Source: Christensenellaceae bacterium (lineage in GTDB: Bacteria; Bacillota; Clostridia; Christensenellales; CAG-138). Taken from it: DNA of 64,000 nucleotides. Shown in pieces: positions 48,893 through 64,000 of this stretch. Numbering within the stretch: the first letter of the stretch is position 1; every line of letters begins with the position of its first letter. Under the pieces are notes generated by a model. That model was not told the origin of the DNA. It saw only the letters and a list, made by a program, of their open reading frames with translations, and made no database searches. The translations under genes and the position numbers were made by a program. Where the stretch lies: positions 57,496-121,495 of the forward strand of contig JAISKB010000025.1 of NCBI GenBank assembly GCA_031261085.1. Direction: 5' to 3'.

Positions 48893-50241
48893 TGGATGAT
48901 CGAGCTTTTTGCGAGCGGGCGTTTGCGCTGGCCCTAAAACAGGGCTGCGAAGCGGCGGAGATGGTGCTGCGCGAAGCCCAATCGTTTTCGGTAGGCGTGC
49001 TGCAGGGGGAAATCGATACTTACAGCGTGAGCCGGGAGCGGTCGCTGGGCCTTCGGGTACAGCGAAATGGCAAGGATGGCTACGCCGCCACAGAGGTGCC
49101 CGAAAACCCGGAGCAGCTGGTGCGGGCGGCGCTCGATAACGCAATTTCGATACAGAGTGAAGATGGTAACCCCATGGCGGGCCCTGCGGCGTATCCCCCT
49201 GTGCCCACACCGGCGGATGCGCTAAAGGATATGGACGCCGCCGGTAAAATCGCGCTGTGCAGGGCGCTCGAAAAAGCCGCGCTCGGCGCGGACGCGCGGG
49301 TGCGGCGCACGGCCGCCTGCAAGGTGATAACCGAGCAAAGCCGCGTGCGCCTGCGCAATACGCTGGGCTTAAACGCCCTGCGGGAGGATGCGTTTTCGGC
49401 CTGCTATGTGGCGCCTATCGTGGTGGGGCAAGCTGGCGAGGCGCAGGAGGGCGGCGCGTTCCGCGCCCGGGGTGAGGCGGCCGATATAGAAGCCTGCGCC
49501 CGGGAGGCTGTAGAGGAAGCATTGGGGCAATTGGGCGCGGCGCCGGTTCCGCCGGGGCTATACCGCATATTGCTCCGCAACGATGCGGCGTATAGCCTGC
49601 TGGCCGCGTTTTCGGGCCTGTTTTCGGCCGATGCGGCGCAAAAGGGGCTTTCACTGCTGGCGGGCAAGGAGGGGCAGCGCATTGCCGCCGCCTGCGTGAA
49701 CCTGCGCGACGACGCGCTGGCCGCGTTAAACCCCAGGCCCTTCGACGACGAGGGGGTGCCCGCGCAAAACAAGGCCGTCGTGCGGGAGGGCGTGCTCGTC
49801 ACCCTGCTGCACAGCCTTAAAACCGCCCAAAAGGCGGGCGTGCGCAGCACCGGCAACGCGGGGCGCGCCGGTGGGGCAGGCGGCCCGGTGGGGGTGCGCC
49901 CTTCCAACTTTTTTATCTGCCCCGGCGAAGCCCCGTTCGATCAATTGCTGCAGGCGCTGGGCGACGGCCTGCTGATTACCGAGCTTTCGGGCCTGCACGC
50001 GGGCGTAAACGCGATAAGCGGGGAATTTTCGCTTTCGGCAAAGGGGTTTTGGGTGCGGGGCGGCAAAATGGGGCCGCCGGTGAAGCAAATCGTGCTCAGC
50101 GGCAGCTTTTTAGCACTGCTGCAGGGCATACAGGCGGTGGGGAACGACACCAGGTATTCGATGCCGAGCGGCGCATGCTTTGGCAGCCCTTCGCTTTTGC
50201 TGGGCGAGCTGCGGGTGGCCGGGGCGGGCAAAAATGCCTGA
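48892..50241 (+). CDS. TldD/PmbA family protein (PmbA/TldE-like)
   Basis: SFSVGVLQGEIDTYSVSRERSLGLRV, SNFFICPGEAPFDQLLQALGDGLLITELSGLHAGVNAISGEFSLSAKGFWVRGG; TGATG overlap with the tldD-like gene. Confidence 0.9.
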   Translation: MDDRAFCERAFALALKQGCEAAEMVLREAQSFSVGVLQGEIDTYSVSRERSLGLRVQRNGKDGYAATEVPENPEQLVRAALDNAISIQSEDGNPMAGPAAYPPVPTPADALKDMDAAGKIALCRALEKAALGADARVRRTAACKVITEQSRVRLRNTLGLNALREDAFSACYVAPIVVGQAGEAQEGGAFRARGEAADIEACAREAVEEALGQLGAAPVPPGLYRILLRNDAAYSLLAAFSGLFSADAAQKGLSLLAGKEGQRIAAACVNLRDDALAALNPRPFDDEGVPAQNKAVVREGVLVTLLHSLKTAQKAGVRSTGNAGRAGGAGGPVGVRPSNFFICPGEAPFDQLLQALGDGLLITELSGLHAGVNAISGEFSLSAKGFWVRGGKMGPPVKQIVLSGSFLALLQGIQAVGNDTRYSMPSGACFGSPSLLLGELRVAGAGKNA

Positions 50242-50245
50242 TTTA

Positions 50246-50274
50246 TTGACATTGCGCGCGGGCTGGAGTATAGT
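50246..50274 (+). promoter_or_regulatory. Strong sigma-A promoter for carD
   Basis: TTGACA-17 bp-TATAGT. Confidence 0.75.
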
Positions 50275-50349
50275 TAAACTAGAAGGATTATTACCATTAA
50301 CCATTAAAAATTGCACAGGCGCCATAGCGCCTGTAGAAAGGGGACGCAT

Positions 50350-50814
50350 ATGTTTGTTGTGGGTGAGCGTATCTGTTACCCCATGCATGGCGTGGGTGTC
50401 GTAGAACATATCGAAGAAAAAACCGTGCTGGGTGAGATAGCGCAATATTATATCCTGCGTTTTATCAGCAATAAGATGACGGCGATGGTGCCGGTTGCAA
50501 CAGCCCAAAACGTCGGGTTGCGCCCCTTGATAGAGCAGTGCGAATGCGAGCAGGTAATGGCTTATTTGCTGGAGACGCCCTGTTCCGAAAGCGACAACTG
50601 GAACCAGCGTTACCGCGATAACTTTGCCAAGCTCAAGCGCGGCGATATATATGGCGTGGCGGATGTGGTAAAGTGCCTAAAAAAGCGCGACAGCGACAAG
50701 GGCCTTTCGGCGGGCGAGCGCAAAATGCTCATGACGGCGCGGCAGGTGCTGGTGGCCGAGCTATCGGAGGCCAGCGGGCAGGATGCGGGTGCGCTGCGCG
50801 ATATTGTAGAATAG
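50350..50814 (+). CDS. CarD-like/CdnL family transcriptional regulator
   Basis: FVVGERICYPMHGVGVVEHIEEKTVLGEIAQYYILRF; C-terminal helical part KCLKKRDSDKGLSAGERKMLMTARQVLVAELSEA. Confidence 0.92.
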   Translation: MFVVGERICYPMHGVGVVEHIEEKTVLGEIAQYYILRFISNKMTAMVPVATAQNVGLRPLIEQCECEQVMAYLLETPCSESDNWNQRYRDNFAKLKRGDIYGVADVVKCLKKRDSDKGLSAGERKMLMTARQVLVAELSEASGQDAGALRDIVE

Positions 50815-50968
50815 CGCCGCGCGGCTGCGCGCGCCTGTTTTGCGCAAACCGCCAGGTTTTGCTTCTTTAAAACGTGCAAGTCTTTTGCGCGCATATTGAT
50901 GATAGGGTTTCCTTTATATATGGTATCTATTTATAGTATTTATCAAGCATATGTAAGGAGGGAATGTT

Positions 50969-52054
50969 TTGGCTAGAAAAGCAGCAAGGCTGATCCTTGC
51001 CCTGTGCGGCGCCGGGATTGGGGTCGTGCTGGTGATAGCGGTGAACACCATCATAATTTCACTGGGCTATCTGAGCATGTATCAGAGTATGTACACATGG
51101 GGCGTAGCGCTCATCTACACGGCGGCGGGCATTATTACAGCAATCATTCTTTATTTCATCTCCCCCCGCTTAATCGATGGGTTCCTCGCCGCGATAGGCG
51201 CAATCGAAGCGAAGCTTGCCAGCATGGCTATTGAGGATATCTTCTTTTCGGTAATCGGCCTGATGACGGGGCTTATCCTCGCGTTCCTCGTCAGCACGCT
51301 TACCTCTGGCATCAGCATGTCGTGGCTGCGGTTTTTGGTGGATGTGATACTGTATTTTTCGTTTGGCTATTTGGGGTGGACGGCCGTGAGCAAGCGGCGC
51401 GGCGAGCTGGCGGTGCCCAGCTGGCTGACCCATACCAAAGAAGGTAAGCTGCACGCGGGCATGGCGCGCCCCAAGGTGCTGGATACCTCCGTGATTATCG
51501 ATGGCCGCATTGCGGATATCTGCGCCACCGGCATCATCGAGGGCAAGCTCATCGTGCCCAAGTTTGTGCTCACCGAGCTGCAGCATATTGCCGACAGCGC
51601 CGACAGCCTAAAGCGGAACAGGGGCAGGCGGGGGCTGGATATACTCAAGATGATACAGGAGGGCGGCCATGTGCCCGTCGTGATTTCCGAAAAGGATTAT
51701 GACGATGTGGCCGAGGTGGATGCCAAGCTGATTCGCCTGACGCACGAAATGGGCGGCGTGGTGGTAACCAACGATTATAACCTCAACAAGGTGGCCGGCG
51801 TGCAGCTGGTGCCGGTGCTCAACATCAACGAGCTGGCCAACGCCATCAAGCCGCTGGCGCTGCCCGGCGAAGAGATGCAGGCCCTCATCGTAAAAGAGGG
51901 CAAGGAAAACGGGCAGGGCGTGGCGTATTTGGAGGATGGCACCATGATTGTGGTGGAGGGCGGCAAGCGGCATTTAAACGAGGTTGCGGCCGTGGTCGTT
52001 ACCAGCGTGCTGCAAACGGCCGCCGGGCGGATGATATTTGCGAGGATAAAGTAG
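50969..52054 (+). CDS. PIN/TRAM domain membrane protein (YacL-like)
   Basis: N-terminal TM helices; PKVLDTSVIIDGRIADICATGIIEG, FVLTELQHIADSADSLKRNRGRRGLDIL, VVVTNDYNLNKVAGVQLVPVLNINELANAIK; TTG start. Confidence 0.93.
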   Translation: MARKAARLILALCGAGIGVVLVIAVNTIIISLGYLSMYQSMYTWGVALIYTAAGIITAIILYFISPRLIDGFLAAIGAIEAKLASMAIEDIFFSVIGLMTGLILAFLVSTLTSGISMSWLRFLVDVILYFSFGYLGWTAVSKRRGELAVPSWLTHTKEGKLHAGMARPKVLDTSVIIDGRIADICATGIIEGKLIVPKFVLTELQHIADSADSLKRNRGRRGLDILKMIQEGGHVPVVISEKDYDDVAEVDAKLIRLTHEMGGVVVTNDYNLNKVAGVQLVPVLNINELANAIKPLALPGEEMQALIVKEGKENGQGVAYLEDGTMIVVEGGKRHLNEVAAVVVTSVLQTAAGRMIFARIK

Positions 52055-52074
52055 CGCACCCTCTGCCCTTGCTT

Positions 52075-52192
52075 TGCCGGCGGGAGGGGGAGCGTGTTAA
52101 ATGGTTTTGTTTTCGGGGGCTGCGCCCCAGCCGCGGTGCGGGGGCGGGAGCCTCCTCACCGCGGCAAATCAGTTTACACCCGCGCCATAATT
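52075..52192. repeat. Dispersed GC-rich intergenic repeat, degenerate copy 4
   Basis: TTTTCGGGGGCTGCGCCCCAGCCGCGGTGCGGGGGCGGGAG; shares the ...CAGCCGgGGTGCGGGGG... motif of copy 3. Confidence 0.5.
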
Positions 52193-52218
52193 TTTTATAA
52201 TAAAGTAGTCAATAGCCG

Positions 52219-52247
52219 TTGACAACCCAAGCCCGATGTGGTACAGT
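52219..52247 (+). promoter_or_regulatory. Promoter upstream of rpoB (P1)
   Basis: TTGACA-17 bp-TACAGT. Confidence 0.65.
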
Positions 52248-52298
52248 AATATACTGCGTCAGCATGGTACATTGCGGATATTGGCTTTATTTATGTAG

Positions 52299-52326
52299 TT
52301 GACAAAGCCGTTTTAAAGGGTATACG
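52299..52326 (+). promoter_or_regulatory. Promoter upstream of rpoB (P2)
   Basis: TTGACA-16 bp-TATACG. Confidence 0.55.
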
Positions 52327-52414
52327 ACCCTAAAAAATGGAAATAATCTGCTGGGGCAACGCAACGCAATATAAGCCGTATTTATACGGTGGATTTTAGT
52401 TAGGAGTGAACGCG

Positions 52415-56134
<3,720 letters not shown>

Positions 56135-56161
56135 CACAAGGGCTGAAGGGAGATAAAGAAA

Positions 56162-59695
<3,534 letters not shown>

Positions 59696-59730
59696 ATAGG
59701 CGACTATAACGATTTAAGAAGGGGAAGCGC

Positions 59731-60441
59731 ATGGCCAATAAGTTTACAAACACACAGTGCCCCCTATACGACACCGAGTATTGCGCGCGGCTCAATATGC
59801 TCAGCTGTGGGCATTGCACCGTGCGCAATGGGGAAAGCGACGCGATCAAGGCGGATTTGGACGCGGTGGCCGAGCTGATGCCCGAGGGCGGCATAGCGCC
59901 GCTGTTTAGCGGCGATACCTGCGTGCTGTGCCGGGACGAACACAAAAATCCCCGCGCGTGCTATGCCATGATAGATGTGGGCCACGCCAGCCCCGCGCGC
60001 ACAAAGTATAATTTTTTGGGCATAAAAACAAAGATGCAGGTGGGCTCCTTGATACCGGTGCAAATCAGCTGCTGCAAGGCCTGCCGCCGCCGGTTCAACA
60101 CGCTTGTGTACGCGCCACTGTGCATCATGCTGGCGGCGCTGCTGCTGTTGCTGGTGTGGTATGGCGTTACCAACGTGCAGGAGGATTTGGGCGCCATACA
60201 CGAATTATTGCCCCTGGGCGTGTTCGTTGGGGCGCTGGGCATCGTGTGGGTAGCCGCCCGCCTGGTGCAGCGCGCCTGGGTAAGCGCCTACGAAAAGCGC
60301 ACCTATCTCGATGTTATGGAAGCGCCGGTGCTATCTGACATGCGGCGCACGGGCTGGTTTGAACTCAACCGCGCCAAGCGGATATCCCACCCGATATTCG
60401 CCAAAGAAAGATTGAAGCAGGGGCTTTATACAGGGCTATAG
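59731..60441 (+). CDS. Hypothetical Cys-rich membrane protein (possible zinc-ribbon)
   Basis: CPLYDTEYCARLNMLSCGHC, CVLC, CCKAC clusters followed by two TM segments; codon usage as in neighbours. Confidence 0.7.
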   Translation: MANKFTNTQCPLYDTEYCARLNMLSCGHCTVRNGESDAIKADLDAVAELMPEGGIAPLFSGDTCVLCRDEHKNPRACYAMIDVGHASPARTKYNFLGIKTKMQVGSLIPVQISCCKACRRRFNTLVYAPLCIMLAALLLLLVWYGVTNVQEDLGAIHELLPLGVFVGALGIVWVAARLVQRAWVSAYEKRTYLDVMEAPVLSDMRRTGWFELNRAKRISHPIFAKERLKQGLYTGL

Positions 60442-60447
60442 GGGTAT

Positions 60448-60605
60448 GGTTTACCCCGCCCCGGCGGGGGCGCTTGCCTCCGCAAATAAAATCCATTCAT
60501 CCTTTGTCCCGTCCTTGGGGAAGGGGCTGAGGGATGGGGCGCATAGATTTGCCGCCAATGCGGATGAAAGCCATGGGCGCAGCCCACAGGCCCCCGCATA
60601 ACCCC
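60448..60605. repeat. Dispersed GC-rich intergenic repeat, copy 5
   Basis: CCGGCGGGGGCGCTTGCCTCCGCAAATAAAA and GTCCTTGGGGAAGGGGCTGAGGGATGGGG. Confidence 0.65.
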
Positions 60606-60622
60606 CAAATAACCAAAAACAT

Positions 60623-60651
60623 TTGACACGCCCCGCCAAAAGTGCTACAAT
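60623..60651 (+). promoter_or_regulatory. Strong promoter for the str operon
   Basis: TTGACA-17 bp-TACAAT. Confidence 0.75.
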
Positions 60652-60808
60652 ACGCATGCTGTGCCCTCAAATGAGGGTGGGGCGTGCGCGTTTGCGTTTG
60701 GCAGGCAAAAACGCCGTAACTACCGTGGAAAATGTTCCCTCCAAGGGGTTGCAGGGAATTTTCTTGATATAGATACTCTACATTATTTACACAGAGAAGG
60801 AGAACCTA

Positions 60809-61186
60809 ATGCCAACTATCAACCAATTGGTTCGCAAGGGCAGGCAGCAAGTGACCTATAAGTCCAACGCGCCTATACTAAAGCAATGCCCTCAGCGCCG
60901 TGGTGTTTGTACCGCCGTGCGTACGATGACCCCTAAAAAGCCTAACTCCGCGCTGCGTAAAATCGCGCGCGTGCGCCTATCCGATGGTTTGGAAGGCACC
61001 GCCTATATCCCGGGCATCGGCCACAACCTGCAGGAGCACTCCGTAGTGCTTATCCGCGGCGGCCGTGTAAAGGATTTGCCGGGCGTGCGTTACCACATCA
61101 TCCGCGGTGCGCTGGATACCGCCGGCGTTGCCAACCGTCATCAGTCGCGCTCGCTCTACGGTGCGAAGCGGCCCAAAAATAAATAG
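60809..61186 (+). CDS. rpsL: 30S ribosomal protein S12
   Basis: [56 protein letters not shown]. Confidence 0.98.
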   Translation: MPTINQLVRKGRQQVTYKSNAPILKQCPQRRGVCTAVRTMTPKKPNSALRKIARVRLSDGLEGTAYIPGIGHNLQEHSVVLIRGGRVKDLPGVRYHIIRGALDTAGVANRHQSRSLYGAKRPKNK

Positions 61187-61672
<486 letters not shown>

Positions 61673-61758
61673 AATACTTTGGCTATGTTACAAACAACGA
61701 GAGCGGCGCGGAATTTCCCGCCGCTCAATAAAATCAATCGCGGAAAGGAGGCGTGCGT

Positions 61759-63825
61759 GTGCCCAGAGAAACATCTTTAGAACATACCCGCAACATCGGC
61801 ATCATGGCGCATATCGATGCCGGCAAAACGACCACGACGGAGCGTATCCTGTTTTATACAGGTAAAATACATAAGGTAGGCGAGGTGCACGAAGGCGCCG
61901 CGACGATGGATTTTATGGTGCAGGAGCAGGAGCGCGGCATTACCATAGCCTCGGCTGCAACCACCGCCTATTGGCGTGAGCACCGTATCAACATCATCGA
62001 CACGCCGGGCCATGTCGACTTTACCGTGGAGGTAGAACGCTCGCTGCGCGTGCTCGACGGCGCGGTGGCCGTGTTTTGCGCCAAGGGCGGCGTAGAGCCG
62101 CAGTCCGAAACCGTGTGGCGGCAGGCCAGCAAATATGGCGTGCCCCGCATCGCCTATATCAACAAAATGGATATCGTAGGCGCCGACTTCTTCAACGTTG
62201 TAAAAATGATGAAGGAACGCCTGGGCGCCAACGCGGTGCCCATTCAACTGCCCATAGGCAGCGAGGGCGATTTTATCGGCATCATCGACCTGGTCGATAT
62301 GAAGGCCGAGGTCTACTACGATAACGACGGCACCGATGTGCGCGAGGAGGAAATTCCCGCCCACATGCTGGAGCAGGCCAAGGAATACCGCGCGGCGCTG
62401 CTGGAGTCCGTGGCCGAGGTGGATGACGAGCTGCTGGAAACCTACCTGAGCGAGGGCGACCTCGCCCGGGAGGATATTTTCCGCGGCATCCGCGTAGCCA
62501 CCATCGCCAACCGCATGGTGCCGGTTACCTGCGGCACATCCTACCGCAACAAGGGTGTGCAGCCTTTGTTAAACGCCATTGTGGACTTTATGCCCTCACC
62601 CTTGGATGTACCGGCGCCGGTGGGCACGGATGCCAACGGCGAAGGCTCCATACAAACGGTGTGCGCCGATGACGCGCCGTTTTCGGGCTTGGCGTTTAAA
62701 ATCGTGGCTGACCCATTCGTGGGCAAGCTGGCGTTTTTCAGGGTATACAGCGGCACGCTCAAGGCGGGCAGCTATGTGTACAACTCATCCAAGGGCAAGC
62801 GGGAGCGTGTGGGCAAAATCATGCTGATACACGCGGCCAGCCGCACCGAAATCCCCGAGGCATACGCAGGCGATATCGCGGCCATCGTGGGCCTGAAGGA
62901 CACCGGCACCGGCGATACCCTATGCGGTGAGAATAAGCCGCTGCTGCTCGAATCCATGGACTTCCCCGACCCGGTTATCCGCGTGGCCATCGAGCCCAAA
63001 ACAAAGGCCGGGCAAGAGAAGATGACGCTTGCGCTGGTTAAGCTGGCCGATGAGGATCCCACGTTTAAAACGTATACCGATCAAGAAACCGGGCAAACCA
63101 TCATTGCGGGTATGGGCGAGCTGCATTTGGAAATCATCGTAGATAGGCTCATACGCGAGTTTAAGGTGGAATGCACGGTGGGTCAACCGCAGGTTGCTTA
63201 CCGCGAGGCGCTCACAAGGCCGGTTAAGGCCGAAGGGCGCTATGTGCGGCAGACCGGCGGCCATGGCCAATACGGCCACTGCATCGTGGAATTCAGCCCC
63301 CTGGAGCCCGGCGAAGGCTTCGTATTCGAAGATAAAACGGTGGGCGGCGCCATACCCAAAGAGTATATTGCCCCTATCGAAAAGGGTATACAAGAGGCTT
63401 CCGCCAGCGGTCATTTGGGCGGCTACGAACTGGTTGACTTTAAGGCTGTGCTGCTGGATGGCAGCTATCATGATGTGGACTCTTCCGAAATGGCCTACAA
63501 AATAGCCGGTTCTATGGCTATGAAAGAGGCGATGGAAAAGGGTGGCTCCGTGCTGCTCGAGCCCATGATGAAGGTGGAGGTCGTGATGCCCGATGAATAC
63601 ATGGGAGATGTAATCGGCAACATTACGGCGCGGCGCGGCCGCATTTCCAGCACCGATATGCGCGGCAACGCGCAGGTGGTGGATGCGATTTGCCCCTTGA
63701 GCGAAATGTTCGGCTACGCGACGGACCTACGCTCCACAACGCAGGGGCGCGGCACGTTTACCATGCAGTTTGACCATTACGAAAAGGTGAGCGACGCGGT
63801 ATCCAAAAAGATATTGGGACGTTAA
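61759..63825 (+). CDS. fusA: Elongation factor G
   Basis: [45 protein letters not shown] start spaced from AAAGGAGG. Confidence 0.98.
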   Translation: MPRETSLEHTRNIGIMAHIDAGKTTTTERILFYTGKIHKVGEVHEGAATMDFMVQEQERGITIASAATTAYWREHRINIIDTPGHVDFTVEVERSLRVLDGAVAVFCAKGGVEPQSETVWRQASKYGVPRIAYINKMDIVGADFFNVVKMMKERLGANAVPIQLPIGSEGDFIGIIDLVDMKAEVYYDNDGTDVREEEIPAHMLEQAKEYRAALLESVAEVDDELLETYLSEGDLAREDIFRGIRVATIANRMVPVTCGTSYRNKGVQPLLNAIVDFMPSPLDVPAPVGTDANGEGSIQTVCADDAPFSGLAFKIVADPFVGKLAFFRVYSGTLKAGSYVYNSSKGKRERVGKIMLIHAASRTEIPEAYAGDIAAIVGLKDTGTGDTLCGENKPLLLESMDFPDPVIRVAIEPKTKAGQEKMTLALVKLADEDPTFKTYTDQETGQTIIAGMGELHLEIIVDRLIREFKVECTVGQPQVAYREALTRPVKAEGRYVRQTGGHGQYGHCIVEFSPLEPGEGFVFEDKTVGGAIPKEYIAPIEKGIQEASASGHLGGYELVDFKAVLLDGSYHDVDSSEMAYKIAGSMAMKEAMEKGGSVLLEPMMKVEVVMPDEYMGDVIGNITARRGRISSTDMRGNAQVVDAICPLSEMFGYATDLRSTTQGRGTFTMQFDHYEKVSDAVSKKILGR

Positions 63826-63883
63826 CGAAGCAAAGGGCATATGCCTGCACAATACAAACGAATTTAACTGGAGGAAAACAACA

Positions 63884-64000
63884 ATGGCAAAGGCAAAATT
63901 TGAGCGGACGAAACCGCATGTAAACATTGGGACGATCGGGCACGTAGATCACGGTAAGACGACGCTGACGGCGGCCATCACGATGGCGCTGAGCCAACAG
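63884..64000 (+). CDS. tuf: Elongation factor Tu, N-terminus (truncated by window end)
   Basis: [39 protein letters not shown]. Confidence 0.97.
   Translation, partial: MAKAKFERTKPHVNIGTIGHVDHGKTTLTAAITMALSQQ

Noticed and set aside
60809-61186. Possible streptomycin-resistance rpsL
   Set aside because: Both classical Lys positions (TPKKPNS and GGRVKDLPG) are wild type.

Overview
The window is a GC-rich bacterial chromosome segment. Gene content and order look Clostridia/Bacillota-like; this is inference only. It is almost fully coding, and I found no rRNA, CRISPR array, transposase or intact prophage. In order it carries: the 3' part of a pyruvate:ferredoxin oxidoreductase gene; a minus-strand gltX/glnS/proXp/rlmH/MBL cluster; a complete liv-type ABC operon; an LCP protein; lipA/lplA; a DeoR regulator divergent from a sugar/inositol-type ABC operon; a myo-inositol catabolic region (iolE divergent from iolB-iolD-iolG-idh). 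The iol genes run directly into archaeal-type GAPDH, archaeal-type PGK, a LarA-family nickel-pincer racemase homolog and malic enzyme. Then follow a split transketolase, PurO-type IMP cyclohydrolase plus stand-alone AICAR transformylase, an AT-richer decayed island beside two tRNA-Met genes, asnS, PDH-type E1 alpha/beta, rarA, a tldD pair, carD, yacL, rpoB-rpoC, rpsL-rpsG-fusA and the start of tuf. The strongest candidate for something undescribed is the iol/archaeal-GAPDH/PGK/LarA-homolog/malic-enzyme gene run. Its PGK-like protein has lost the Arg of the H-x-x-R substrate motif, while its LarA-like protein keeps the full pincer-site residue spacing. Also notable are a dispersed GC-rich intergenic repeat family, tandem operator-like repeats on a near-consensus promoter, and a 112-bp duplicated gene-tail fragment fused to a truncated isomerase.
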